This document shows positions 1-7,948 of a stretch of DNA of 64,000 nt, one piece after another; within the stretch, counting starts at the first letter, position 1; each line of letters opens with the position of its first letter. Below the pieces are notes generated by a model. It was not told where the DNA came from. It was given only the letters and a program-made list of their open reading frames with translations, and searched no databases. This DNA is from RGIG3077 sp045541475 (GTDB taxonomy: Bacteria > Bacillota > Clostridia > Oscillospirales > Ruminococcaceae): the NCBI GenBank assembly GCA_045541475.1, contig JAZQJI010000027.1, positions 1 to 64,000 on the forward strand. Reading direction: 5' to 3'. The translations under genes and the position numbers were made by a program.

Positions 1-2736
1 GGTACAAGTCGGCTCTGTGTCAATAATCCATTCATCGTATGAGTGGGGGATTATATCAGTATAGTCATCGATATAAGTGTCACCACAAGCAGAGCAAACA
101 TAGGTTGTGTAGCCTTGTTCTGTACAAGTGGGATCGGTTACAGTGGCGATGTGATTGTGCCCCTTAGGTGCTGTTACGGTAATATAGCAGTATCCGCATA
201 TTTCACACGTATTCATCAGCAGACCGCTTGTTGTGCAACCTGCAGGAACGACATCTGTGTCATAAAAAGAGTGTTTGTGATGATCAATAACGCAATATTG
301 GTAAGATGAATTTTCCAAAGTCTTGTGTGCAATGGAGTTTTCATAGCAGTATATTGTTAGATTAGAACAATTCTTGAAAGCGTTTACGCCGAAATTAGTT
401 ACGCTTTCCGGCACAATAACTGTTATAAGTTCGTTGCATCCATTAAATGCATTATTGCTGATGGAAGACAAACCCTCATTTAAAATCAAACTTGTAAGAT
501 TAGAACAGTTTGCAAAAGCATAACTGTCTATACTTTTAATTGTTTCAGGTATTGTAAGCATGTACAGAGATGTACAATTGTTAAACGTTCTGGTGCTGAT
601 TTTTTCAACACTTGCAGGGAAGTTAAGGCTTTGCAAAGTTGTGCAGTAACCAAAAGTATATGCGGGGATTTCTTTTAAACCATCCGGCAATATTGCAGAT
701 GTTATACTTGATTCAGCAAATGGACCTTTGTAATATGTATTTCCGTTGTATTGGCAAGCAGACAAATTAAGAGGAATATTGATTTGCGTGATTTCAGGAC
801 AATTCTGAAAAATACAATATCCAAGGTTTGTTATGCTATCAGGTAAAATTATATCATTCAATGACGTACATCCGCTGAAAGCATAATTATCAATTGAAGT
901 CAAGGTGTTGGGTAATTTGATGTTTTCAAGAGATATACAGCCTTTGAATGTTGATGCTCCTATTGATGTAAGCTGGTTCCCCAAATTTACTTGAGAAAGT
1001 GAAGTGCAGCTCGAAAATACATATGATTCAAGTGAGGTTAATGTTAACGGTAATTGCACGCTTATTAATGAAGAACAGCCGCTGAATGCAGAAGTGCCTA
1101 CATAATGTACACCTTCTGGTATTACCAGATCTTTAATACCTGAGCAACCACGGAAAGCATAACTTCCAATTTCAGTGATGCTGTCAGGAAGGTTGATATC
1201 TGATAAAACGGAACAGCCTGAAAACGCATAGGAATCAATAATTTCTAATTGTTCAGAAAATTGTATATTATTTATTGTAGCGCAGTTGTTAAATGCGTAT
1301 GTACCAATTTCGGTTACTGAATTTGGCATTACAATTTCTTCGAGAGATTCGCAATTACAGAAAGCTCTTTCACCTATTATTTCTAATCCTTGAGGAAGAT
1401 TTACACTTTGAAGTGTTGTGCAAGAACTGAAGGCATAGGGGACTATTTTTATAACATTATCAGGGATGGATACATTGGTTATACCGGATTCTGCAAATGG
1501 TCCCTTGTAATATAATGTGCTGTAATATGAACAGTTTTGAAGATTTGCAGGGTAATTAATACTGTTAAGATTCATGCAATTCTGAAAGATTAAAAAACCG
1601 AGATTGCTGATGCTATCAGGCAGAATGATACTATTAAGTTTTGTGCATGAGCTGAAAGCATAGTTATCAATAGATTGCATTGAATCAGAAAGTGTTACGG
1701 AACTTAAAGATGTACATCCTGAAAATGCATAGCTACCTATAGTCTTAGTGGGTTGTGGCAAATTGATTTCGGATAACGAAGTACATTTATAAAATGCATA
1801 CGAACCGATTGATTCGAGTGTAGATGGTAAAATTAAATCTGACAATAATGTACACTCTCTGAATGTGCTTGTCTTGATATCTTTTAAACCTTCTTTAATT
1901 TCAACTGAGGTTAGAGAAGAACAATACGCAAATGCACTTTCACCAAGACTGGATAATGTTTCCGGTAGAGTGATTTCGGGTATTTTGCTACAACCGCGGA
2001 ATGCGTGTGCACCGATTGTTTGAATACTGTCGGGAATGTCTGCATATTTAAGCGAAGTACAGTAGTTAAATGCTCTGGCTCCGATTGATACAAGACTGTT
2101 TGGAAAATTTATGTTTTCGAGAGTTGTGCAATAACCAAAAGTATATGCGGGGATTTGTGTGGCGTTATCGGGAATGCGTATGCTTGTGATGTTTGAGTTT
2201 GCAAAAGGACCTTCATAATAAGATGTGCTTGCAAAATCACAGCTTGATATATTTAAAGGAAGATTTGATTCTGTGAGATTATCGCAGTTTTCAAAAATAC
2301 AATAGCCAAGCTTTGTTATAGAATCCGGCAAAGTGATTTTATAAAGCGAATCACATTCAGCAAATGCGTTATTTCCTATATTGGTTAGGTTAGTGCAATT
2401 AAATGTGATGCTTTCTAATTTGCTGCAACCATAGAAAGCACCGGCACCGATAGTCTCAAGAGTTTCAGGCAAAGCAATACTAATCGCTTCAATATTATTC
2501 TTGAAAGCGTTAGCCGATATTTGTTGAACGATATAACCATCTAATGTGGTGGGTATTGTAATATTGCTATTGCTGCCGCTGTAATTTGTAACGGCACAAT
2601 ACGTACCGTTTAATACAGTGTATGTATAATCGCCGTCTTGAGCAGTTGCGGAAAATGTAAAATCTCCAATGCATGAGTGCGCAAGGCCTAATGACAGCGC
2701 AAATGATGTTATTCTTTTAAACAAACGGTTTCCCAT
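1..2736 (-). CDS. BspA-like leucine-rich-repeat surface protein (3' truncated by window edge)
   Basis: Partial: 912 codons are visible and the frame runs off the left edge without a stop. The start is the ATG at 2736, with GGAGG a few bases upstream. A short basic, hydrophobic N-terminus (MGNRLFKRITSFALSLGLAH) looks like a signal peptide. Most of the visible protein consists of LRR_5/BspA-type repeats of about 23 residues, with the recurring pattern 'I..YAFsgCtsL..i.LPdsi..ig'. After the repeats (from about position 300 toward 1) come Cys-rich segments with paired CxxC motifs (TCEICG, VCSACG) and 'PTCTEQGYTTY'-type repeats common in clostridial surface proteins. Such LRR proteins are usually secreted or wall-associated and bind host or plant surfaces; the ligand here is unknown. 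A consensus promoter and a 5'-UTR hairpin lie upstream. The anchoring domain, if any, is outside the window. Confidence 0.88.
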   Translation of the reverse strand, partial: MGNRLFKRITSFALSLGLAHSCIGDFTFSATAQDGDYTYTVLNGTYCAVTNYSGSNSNITIPTTLDGYIVQQISANAFKNNIEAISIALPETLETIGAGAFYGCSKLESITFNCTNLTNIGNNAFAECDSLYKITLPDSITKLGYCIFENCDNLTESNLPLNISSCDFASTSYYEGPFANSNITSIRIPDNATQIPAYTFGYCTTLENINFPNSLVSIGARAFNYCTSLKYADIPDSIQTIGAHAFRGCSKIPEITLPETLSSLGESAFAYCSSLTSVEIKEGLKDIKTSTFRECTLLSDLILPSTLESIGSYAFYKCTSLSEINLPQPTKTIGSYAFSGCTSLSSVTLSDSMQSIDNYAFSSCTKLNSIILPDSISNLGFLIFQNCMNLNSINYPANLQNCSYYSTLYYKGPFAESGITNVSIPDNVIKIVPYAFSSCTTLQSVNLPQGLEIIGERAFCNCESLEEIVMPNSVTEIGTYAFNNCATINNIQFSEQLEIIDSYAFSGCSVLSDINLPDSITEIGSYAFRGCSGIKDLVIPEGVHYVGTSAFSGCSSLISVQLPLTLTSLESYVFSSCTSLSQVNLGNQLTSIGASTFKGCISLENIKLPNTLTSIDNYAFSGCTSLNDIILPDSITNLGYCIFQNCPEITQINIPLNLSACQYNGNTYYKGPFAESSITSAILPDGLKEIPAYTFGYCTTLQSLNFPASVEKISTRTFNNCTSLYMLTIPETIKSIDSYAFANCSNLTSLILNEGLSSISNNAFNGCNELITVIVPESVTNFGVNAFKNCSNLTIYCYENSIAHKTLENSSYQYCVIDHHKHSFYDTDVVPAGCTTSGLLMNTCEICGYCYITVTAPKGHNHIATVTDPTCTEQGYTTYVCSACGDTYIDDYTDIIPHSYDEWIIDTEPTCT
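716..2220 (-). repeat. Higher-order repeat within the LRR gene
   Basis: The segment encoding 'YY(K/E)GPFA(E/N)S.IT' recurs three times, with its 'gcaaa.gg' anchors at 716, 1493 and 2201. The spacings are 777 and 708 bp, that is 259 and 236 codons. The difference is 69 bp, exactly one 23-residue LRR unit. The gene therefore appears built from three copies of a block of roughly ten LRRs, one copy having gained or lost a single unit. Confidence 0.75.
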
Positions 2737-2751
2737 CGTTTTTCCTCCGTT

Positions 2752-2777
2752 AAGCAAAACATTAATACGTTTTGCTT
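2752..2777 (-). other. 5'-UTR stem-loop next to the LRR gene ribosome binding site
   Basis: On the minus strand AAGCAAAAC and GTTTTGCTT form a perfect 9-bp stem around an 8-nt loop. It ends a few bases before the AACGGAGG ribosome binding site. It is not followed by a T-run, so it is more likely an mRNA 5' stabiliser or translation modulator than a terminator. Function is inferred only. Confidence 0.5.
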
Positions 2778-2855
2778 TTTTGATGCATAATTGTTCTTGA
2801 TAGTATTGATAAGAATTAGTAATAACGTTTAAATTGCAATACCAATACATATAAT

Positions 2856-2884
2856 ATTATACATAATCTACCATAATTTGTCAA
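2856..2884 (-). promoter_or_regulatory. Sigma-A promoter of the LRR gene
   Basis: Consensus TTGACA (2884-2879) and TATAAT (2861-2856) are separated by 17 bp on the minus strand, about 120 bp before the start codon. No other feature was seen in the 2737-2964 gap apart from the 5'-UTR hairpin. Confidence 0.8.
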
Positions 2885-2964
2885 CACAAAAGCTGTAGTT
2901 TGTGCTAATTGTTTAATTAAATTTACTGTTTTAAAGCTAAAAATACATAATTTGGTTTTATATG

Positions 2965-2998
2965 CAAAAGGCGCCTGAAGCAATTGTACTTCAGACGC
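2965..2998 (-). terminator. Rho-independent terminator after the 59-aa gene
   Basis: Minus-strand stem GCGTCTGAAG / CTTCAGGCGC (10 bp, one G-U pair) followed by CTTTT, just beyond the stop codon at 3005. Confidence 0.75.
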
Positions 2999-3004
2999 TT
3001 TGGA

Positions 3005-3184
3005 TTATATCTGTGTTTTATTTGGATTTCTGAAATTGTAAAGATCTTGATATGATTCGAGTTCGCTATCGTCTTCAACGCCTTTTGGGATAAGACCTGT
3101 ACAATCGCCGGTTGAACATGCAGGGAAAATTTCAACATCATGTTCAGCATTGTTCTTTTTTGGTTTAGATGAGTTTGAATACAT
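3005..3184 (-). CDS. Small acidic Cys-containing protein, 59 aa, unknown function
   Basis: The ATG at 3184 is preceded by GGAGGT at 7-nt spacing. An in-frame ATG five codons upstream overlaps that ribosome binding site and is rejected. The product starts MYSNSSKPKKNNAEHDVEIF, has a basic N-terminal stretch, then a CX4C pair within 'PACSTGDCTGLIP', then an acidic segment (GVEDDSELESYQDLYNF). No signal peptide or membrane segment is seen. It has its own terminator and sits between the LRR gene and the esterase, all on the minus strand. I do not recognise the family. The pair of cysteines could bind metal, form a disulfide, or be a modification site, but nothing nearby encodes a modifying enzyme. 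That the ORF is real rests on the good ribosome binding site and terminator. Confidence 0.65.
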   Translation of the reverse strand: MYSNSSKPKKNNAEHDVEIFPACSTGDCTGLIPKGVEDDSELESYQDLYNFRNPNKTQI

Positions 3185-3261
3185 TTTATATACCTCCATA
3201 AAAGTATAGATTAATTATTTGCAAAAATTTATTAATTATACTTTATAGAAGTCATGATAGA

Positions 3262-4089
3262 TTATTTTGACTTAATCCATCTTACAGATTCTTCAAACCA
3301 TTTTGCGTTAACCGCATTTATGTGTCCATCGTAACTTGATGTTACATCATCATGTAAAGAACCGCCGTGACCGCCCCATGGATAAATGTGGCATTCAAAA
3401 GGAATGTTGTTTTTAGATAAAGCTTTTGTAAAATCGATAGTGTTCATAACGGGTACACAGCCGTCATCTGCACAATGCCATATGAAAACAGGCGGTGTAA
3501 ATTCGCTTACTTGTTTTTCGCAAGAAACCATTGTTAATGTTTCTTCATTTGGGTTTTCGCCAATAATATTGCGGATTGAGCCTTCATGTGCGTATTCGCC
3601 CGAAGTAATAACAGGGTAGGAGAGAACGGCTCCGTTAGGTTTGTGAGTTTCTTTATCACCAAGTATATCTGTAACATAGTCTTTGTGCCAGTTTACAGCC
3701 AACGAAGCTGCAAGATGTCCGCCTGCCGAAAATCCGCATATATTAATATTATTTGGGTTGATATCCCATTCTTGTGCGTGTTCACGTACAAGCTTTACAG
3801 CACAAGCTGCTTCTAAAAGTGCGGTGGGGTATTTTTTGTTGCAAATGCTGTATCGCAGCACAAATGCGTGTATACCGTATGCGGCATATCGCATTGCAAC
3901 ATAGTCAGCTTCTCTGTCTGATAAAAATTCGTATCCGCCACCCGGGCATATTACAATTGCAGGACGGTTACGCATACCGATTTCGGGTGATACATCAACT
4001 AGATATGCTCGCAATGTGGGGTTGCATCCTTCACTTGAAAGATTTGCCTTTTCATAAGGTATATCAAGTTTAAAATCAATTATGCTCAT
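3262..4089 (-). CDS. Alpha/beta-hydrolase esterase (acetyl-xylan-esterase-like)
   Basis: 275 aa from the ATG at 4089, with CAGGAG upstream; a longer TTG start is possible but lacks a ribosome binding site. Hallmarks of the Aes / BD-FAE esterase group are an oxyanion loop 'CPGGGYEF' (about residue 47), the nucleophile motif GFSAGGH (Ser near residue 119), an acid in 'CADDGCVP', and a catalytic His in 'WGGHGGSLH'. There is no signal peptide, so it is probably cytoplasmic and deacylates imported oligosaccharides or small esters. Its first 14 bases overlap the end of trmB, suggesting translational coupling. The exact substrate cannot be read from sequence; a xylan-related role is inferred from the family and from the xylanase in this window. 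Confidence 0.82.
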   Translation of the reverse strand: MSIIDFKLDIPYEKANLSSEGCNPTLRAYLVDVSPEIGMRNRPAIVICPGGGYEFLSDREADYVAMRYAAYGIHAFVLRYSICNKKYPTALLEAACAVKLVREHAQEWDINPNNINICGFSAGGHLAASLAVNWHKDYVTDILGDKETHKPNGAVLSYPVITSGEYAHEGSIRNIIGENPNEETLTMVSCEKQVSEFTPPVFIWHCADDGCVPVMNTIDFTKALSKNNIPFECHIYPWGGHGGSLHDDVTSSYDGHINAVNAKWFEESVRWIKSK

Positions 4090-4795
4090 TCTGATATTCG
4101 CTCCTGTATTCAATATTTTTCAAGTATTGTTCTTGTGTTATTTCAGTTGGTTTTGCAATTAAGAATTTGATTTTTTTACCCATTTCAACAAACATTTTTT
4201 CATGTTCGGTTACAACGCTTTCTGTAAAATCGGTTGAATGTAAGTCAAATGTTTTATATAAAATTTCAAATCCTGTTTGCTTAAAATACACAAGGCTTTC
4301 TTTAAATAAATCATCGTCATCAGTTTTAAACCATATTTCGCCATTTAAAAACTCTCTGTATTTCATCAGATATCTGTGATATGTCAATCTGCGTTTTTTG
4401 TGAGTATTTCTTGGCCATGGATTACAAAAGTTTATATAAATGCGGCTTGCTGTGTCGTTTTTGTCAAACACTTCATCTATTTTGTCAATATTATAGACAA
4501 ACAGTCGCACATTGTCAACACTCTTTTCCTGAGATTTGAATATTTCCTCTGTTTTTCGTTTTGCCAGTGCAAGCATTTCGGGTTTTATATCAATAGCAAT
4601 GTAGTTTATATCAGGATTTTCTATTGCTGATTTCGACACAAATCCACCTTTTCCGCAACCAAGCTCAATGTGCAATGGATTTTCGCTGTTCTTAAAAATG
4701 CTTTTCCATTTCCCTTTGAACTCTGTTGGGTTTTGTATGCAAAAAGGGCAAGCAGCAATTTCGGGTCTTGCCCAAGGCTTTCTTCTTATTCTCAT
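4076..4795 (-). CDS. trmB: tRNA (guanine-N7-)-methyltransferase
   Basis: 239 aa. Transfers a methyl group from S-adenosylmethionine to N7 of G46 in the tRNA variable loop. Visible features are the SAM-binding motif 'ELGCGKGGFV' (about residue 45), the acidic 'YIAIDIKPE' strand end, the family signature 'NFCNPWPRNTHKKRRL' (usually DPWPK, here NPWPR), and the C-terminal 'KTDDDDLF'. The ribosome binding site AGGAAA precedes the ATG. The gene lies after the prs terminator and overlaps the esterase downstream. The length is typical of the family. The Asn in place of Asp in the DPWP motif is a deviation worth noting, because that Asp contributes to the tRNA/SAM site. Confidence 0.93.
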   Translation of the reverse strand: MRIRRKPWARPEIAACPFCIQNPTEFKGKWKSIFKNSENPLHIELGCGKGGFVSKSAIENPDINYIAIDIKPEMLALAKRKTEEIFKSQEKSVDNVRLFVYNIDKIDEVFDKNDTASRIYINFCNPWPRNTHKKRRLTYHRYLMKYREFLNGEIWFKTDDDDLFKESLVYFKQTGFEILYKTFDLHSTDFTESVVTEHEKMFVEMGKKIKFLIAKPTEITQEQYLKNIEYRSEYQNEHN

Positions 4796-4822
4796 AAATG
4801 TTTTTCCTATTCACATGAAAAT

Positions 4823-4851
4823 CGGGCAGTATAAAAAGCGCATACTGCCCG
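4823..4851 (-). terminator. Terminator between prs and trmB
   Basis: Minus-strand stem CGGGCAGTAT / ATACTGCCCG (10 bp) with a 9-nt loop and an ATTTTC tail. The short T-run means read-through into trmB is possible. Confidence 0.6.
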
Positions 4852-4863
4852 TTATATTTCAAA

Positions 4864-6015
4864 TTATTTTGAATTGTACTTGTTGATAAGGGATTTGATT
4901 TTTTCGTGCGGATCAAGAACGGAACTGATTGATACATCATGGTTAAGAGAAGCAATAAAGTATGCAATATACTTTGAAACATCAACTTCCTTGAACCATT
5001 CGCGGTTCAAAAGTTCGTCCTTGCGGTATGTAAGGTTTGTTCCAAAAACAGCATCGATATAACCATCGTTGTAAGCTTTGTCAAACTTCTCAAGTCCATG
5101 TGTGAAAAGTCCGTATGTTGCAAAACAGAAAATTCTCTTTGCGTTCTTCTTTTTAAGCTCATAAGCAATATCGAGCATGGAATCGCCGGAAGCTATAATG
5201 TCGTCTGCAATGAATACGTCTTTTCCTTCAACGGATTCACCGAGATACTCGTGAGCAACGATGGGGTTTCTGCCGTTAATGATTCTTGAATAGTCACGGC
5301 GTTTGTAGAACATACCAAGGTTTACTCCGAGAACTGAAGCATAATACATATTGCGGTTAAGAGCGCCTTCATCGGGGCTGATGATCATGAACTTGTCGCT
5401 TGTAAAGTCAAGGTCTTTAAATTCTCTGAACATTGTTTTAAGTACCTGGTAGGAAGGCATAACGTTATCAAATCCCATAAGAGGAATTGCGTTGTCAACT
5501 CTGGGGTCGTGTGCATCAAATGTGATGATGTTAGATACACCCATTGCCTGAAGCTCCTGAAGTGCAACTGCGCAGTCAAGCGATTCACGGTAGCTTCTTT
5601 TATGCTGTCTGCCGCCGTAAAGCAAAGGCATGATAACGTTGATTCTATAAGCTTTACCACTCATTGCCTGGATGATACGCTTTAAATCTTGAAAATGGTC
5701 GTCGGGAGACATAAATGTTTCTTCTCCGAACATTGAGTATTTGCAGTTGTAATTACCTACATCAACAATGATATAGATATCATAACCGCGGACGGTTGAT
5801 TTGATAAGACCTTTACTGTCACCTGATGCAAATCTGGGACACTGATTATCTATCAAAAAAGTATCGTAGTCATATCCGCCCTTTTTTGCCCAATCAATAA
5901 GATAATTATTGATCTTGTTGCCAAGCTCGTTTGCACTTTGTAGTGCAACTATACCAAGCGGGGCAACTCTTGATTCGTTATTAAAGAGAACATCATTTTT
6001 TGTTTCGGCAACCAT
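4864..6015 (-). CDS. prs: Ribose-phosphate pyrophosphokinase (PRPP synthetase)
   Basis: 383 aa, longer than the usual class I enzyme of about 315 aa. Makes 5-phosphoribosyl-1-pyrophosphate from ribose-5-phosphate and ATP for purine, pyrimidine, histidine and NAD synthesis. Visible motifs are 'PLLYGGRQHKR' (flexible-loop region), 'TFDAHDPRVDN' (metal site region), 'IISPDEGALNR', and the PRPP-binding loop 'VFIADDIIASGDSMLDIA' (about residues 268-285). The N-terminal extension and C-terminal tail fit the longer clostridial subgroup. The ribosome binding site GAGGAA precedes the ATG at 6015. PRPP made here feeds HisG in the his operon of this window. Confidence 0.92.
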   Translation of the reverse strand: MVAETKNDVLFNNESRVAPLGIVALQSANELGNKINNYLIDWAKKGGYDYDTFLIDNQCPRFASGDSKGLIKSTVRGYDIYIIVDVGNYNCKYSMFGEETFMSPDDHFQDLKRIIQAMSGKAYRINVIMPLLYGGRQHKRSYRESLDCAVALQELQAMGVSNIITFDAHDPRVDNAIPLMGFDNVMPSYQVLKTMFREFKDLDFTSDKFMIISPDEGALNRNMYYASVLGVNLGMFYKRRDYSRIINGRNPIVAHEYLGESVEGKDVFIADDIIASGDSMLDIAYELKKKNAKRIFCFATYGLFTHGLEKFDKAYNDGYIDAVFGTNLTYRKDELLNREWFKEVDVSKYIAYFIASLNHDVSISSVLDPHEKIKSLINKYNSK

Positions 6016-6120
6016 GATTTTGAATTCCTCATTTCTCCGCCGTGTTGAAAAATTATATAAAAAGCAGCGACGAAACGGCGGTTATTACGTCTGCCTTTAT
6101 GTCAGGGAATGTTAAATAGG

Positions 6121-6651
6121 TTATTTGCAAAAACTTTCGATATAACGGTCTATATCAGCAGCAATAATCTCTTTTGCGGATTTAGCATTTTCGATTTCGT
6201 TTACTGCTGTTGTCTTGTGTTCGAGTTCTTTATATACCTTGAAAAAATGGCTCATTTCTTCAAAAATGTGTCTTGGTATTTGGTCAATATCTGTATATTC
6301 GTTATAATTTGGGTCATCAAATGGTATGGCAATTATTTTATCATCATGTTTTTCGCTGTCAATCATTCTTATAACACCAATGGGATAACAGCGTACAAGC
6401 GTAAGAGGATAAAATGTTTGAGATGAAAGTATAAGTACATCAAGCGGGTCGGAATCATCGGCGTAAGTTCTCGGTATAAATCCATAATTTGCAGGATAAT
6501 GTGTTGATGTGTGAAGAATTCTGTCCATTTTGAGAAAGCCTGTTTCTTTATCAAGCTCGTATTTAATCTGACTTCCCTTAGGGATTTCAACAACAGCAAC
6601 AAAATCTTCCACGCCAATTCTTTTAGGATTCATTCCGTGCCAAATGTTCAT
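6121..6651 (-). CDS. ppa: Inorganic pyrophosphatase (family I)
   Basis: 176 aa from the ATG at 6651, which has AAGGAG at 7-nt spacing. A longer open frame (to 6735) runs through the promoter and is rejected. Hydrolyses PPi to phosphate, pulling biosynthetic reactions forward. Family I residues are visible: 'VVEIPKGSQIKYELDKETG', 'HYPANYGFIPRTYADDSDPLDVL' with the clustered metal-binding Asp residues, and 'KIIAIPFDDPNY'. The length is typical. It lies before prs on the same strand, with a 105-bp gap. Confidence 0.94.
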   Translation of the reverse strand: MNIWHGMNPKRIGVEDFVAVVEIPKGSQIKYELDKETGFLKMDRILHTSTHYPANYGFIPRTYADDSDPLDVLILSSQTFYPLTLVRCYPIGVIRMIDSEKHDDKIIAIPFDDPNYNEYTDIDQIPRHIFEEMSHFFKVYKELEHKTTAVNEIENAKSAKEIIAADIDRYIESFCK

Positions 6652-6705
6652 AACTAATCTCCTTAATAACACGCAAAAAATAAACAATATATTTCCTATA
6701 CAATA

Positions 6706-6735
6706 AATATACCATTGCTCAACTGCATTTGTCAA
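6706..6735 (-). promoter_or_regulatory. Sigma-A promoter of ppa
   Basis: TTGACA (6735-6730) and TATATT (6711-6706), 18-bp spacing, on the minus strand. The -10 element lies 54 bp upstream of the ppa start. Confidence 0.7.
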
Positions 6736-6892
6736 TCAAACAAATCAATTTTTGTTTTAGAAGTTATGACAGTATAACGACATAATTTTTGTGCATTTTC
6801 GACAATGCGTGAATAAATATAACTCTTATTCACAAAAAAGCAGAATTTGCCTTAAATATATATTTGAATATTATAAAATTTGGTAACAATTA

Positions 6893-6921
6893 TTGACTTT
6901 TCAGATACTTTGATATATCAT
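6893..6921 (+). promoter_or_regulatory. Promoter of the MoxR-DUF58-transglutaminase operon
   Basis: TTGACT (6893-6898), 17-bp spacer, TATCAT (6916-6921), 39 bp before the moxR start. The 309-bp divergent gap (6652-6960) otherwise holds the ppa promoter and AT-rich sequence with nothing else recognisable. Confidence 0.65.
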
Positions 6922-6960
6922 TAATGTATATATATTATAGTTACAAAAGAGAGGTTGATT

Positions 6961-7944
6961 ATGTACGAAAATTCAGTTTCTGCCGAACAATATATGCGTT
7001 CCGGTAGCGAAAATACGACTAATTGTGCAAAGCTTATTATTAATGAAGTAAAAAAAGCCGTTATAGGCAAAGATGATATCATTTTAAAGGTATTATTGTG
7101 CATTATCGCAAAAGGCCATATACTTATCGAGGATATTCCTGGCGTTGGCAAAACGACTCTTGCTTTAGCTTTTTCCAAGGCACTTAATTTAAAGCATAAT
7201 CGTGTGCAGTTTACTTCAGATGTTCTTCCTTCGGATGTGACAGGATTTTCGATTTACAATAAGCAGACAGAAAAATTCGAATATAAAGAAGGTGCTGCTT
7301 TATGTAACTTGTTTTTGGCTGATGAGATTAATCGTACCTCAAGCAAAACGCAATCTGCTTTGCTTGAAGTTATGGAGGAAGGTAAAGTAACTGTCGATTC
7401 CGTTACAAGAGAATGTCCCAAGCCTTACATCGTTATAGCAACACAAAATCCGATCGGTTCTGTCGGAACACAACTTTTGCCGGAATCTCAGCTTGATAGA
7501 TTTATGATAAGGCTCACTATGGGGTATCCCGATATAAATAGCGAGATGAGCATTATCAAATCAAAACAATCAGTAAATCCTATTGAGGCTGTACAAGCTG
7601 TTGCGGGAGCAAACGATATAATCGCAATGCAAACTGCTGCTAATAATGTTCATATTGATGACAGAGTGCTCAAGTACATTGCAGATTTGGTTACTGCAAC
7701 AAGAAGACATCCCATGCTGAAGCTTGGCGTTAGCCCAAGAGGCACTATTGCTCTTGCTCAGGTTTCCAAAGCAATGGCACTTTTGCGCGGCAGGAATTAT
7801 GTTATTCCTGATGATGTTCTTGCAATGTTTTATGACGTTTGCGCTCATAGAGTTTTGCTTAATTCCAAAGCAAAAATGGGCAACATTAGTGTTGCTCATG
7901 TTATCGACGAGATTAAACAAACAACACCCTGTCCCAAGGTATAA
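6961..7944 (+). CDS. MoxR-family AAA+ ATPase
   Basis: 327 aa from the ATG at 6961, preceded by GAGAGG; an upstream in-frame TTG is less likely. AAA+ chaperone-like ATPase. Walker A 'GVGKTTLA' begins near residue 61, Walker B 'LFLADEINR' has its Asp near 121, and sensor 1 is 'IVIATQNPIG' (near 160). A C-terminal lid domain follows. The typical partners are directly downstream: a DUF58 protein 4 bp away and a transglutaminase-like membrane protein. Known MoxR/DUF58 pairs act in assembling or activating protein complexes at the membrane; the client here is unknown. Confidence 0.93.
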   Translation: MYENSVSAEQYMRSGSENTTNCAKLIINEVKKAVIGKDDIILKVLLCIIAKGHILIEDIPGVGKTTLALAFSKALNLKHNRVQFTSDVLPSDVTGFSIYNKQTEKFEYKEGAALCNLFLADEINRTSSKTQSALLEVMEEGKVTVDSVTRECPKPYIVIATQNPIGSVGTQLLPESQLDRFMIRLTMGYPDINSEMSIIKSKQSVNPIEAVQAVAGANDIIAMQTAANNVHIDDRVLKYIADLVTATRRHPMLKLGVSPRGTIALAQVSKAMALLRGRNYVIPDDVLAMFYDVCAHRVLLNSKAKMGNISVAHVIDEIKQTTPCPKV

Positions 7945-7948
7945 TTAT

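Noticed and set aside
2923..3150. 75-aa minus-strand ORF overlapping the 59-aa gene
   Set aside because: No RBS; it runs through the terminator hairpin of the 59-aa gene and has shadow-like composition.
7724..7948. N-terminal 75-residue extension of the DUF58 protein
   Set aside because: It overlaps moxR in another frame. The ATG at 7949, four bases after the moxR stop, gives a normal DUF58 N-terminus with membrane helices.
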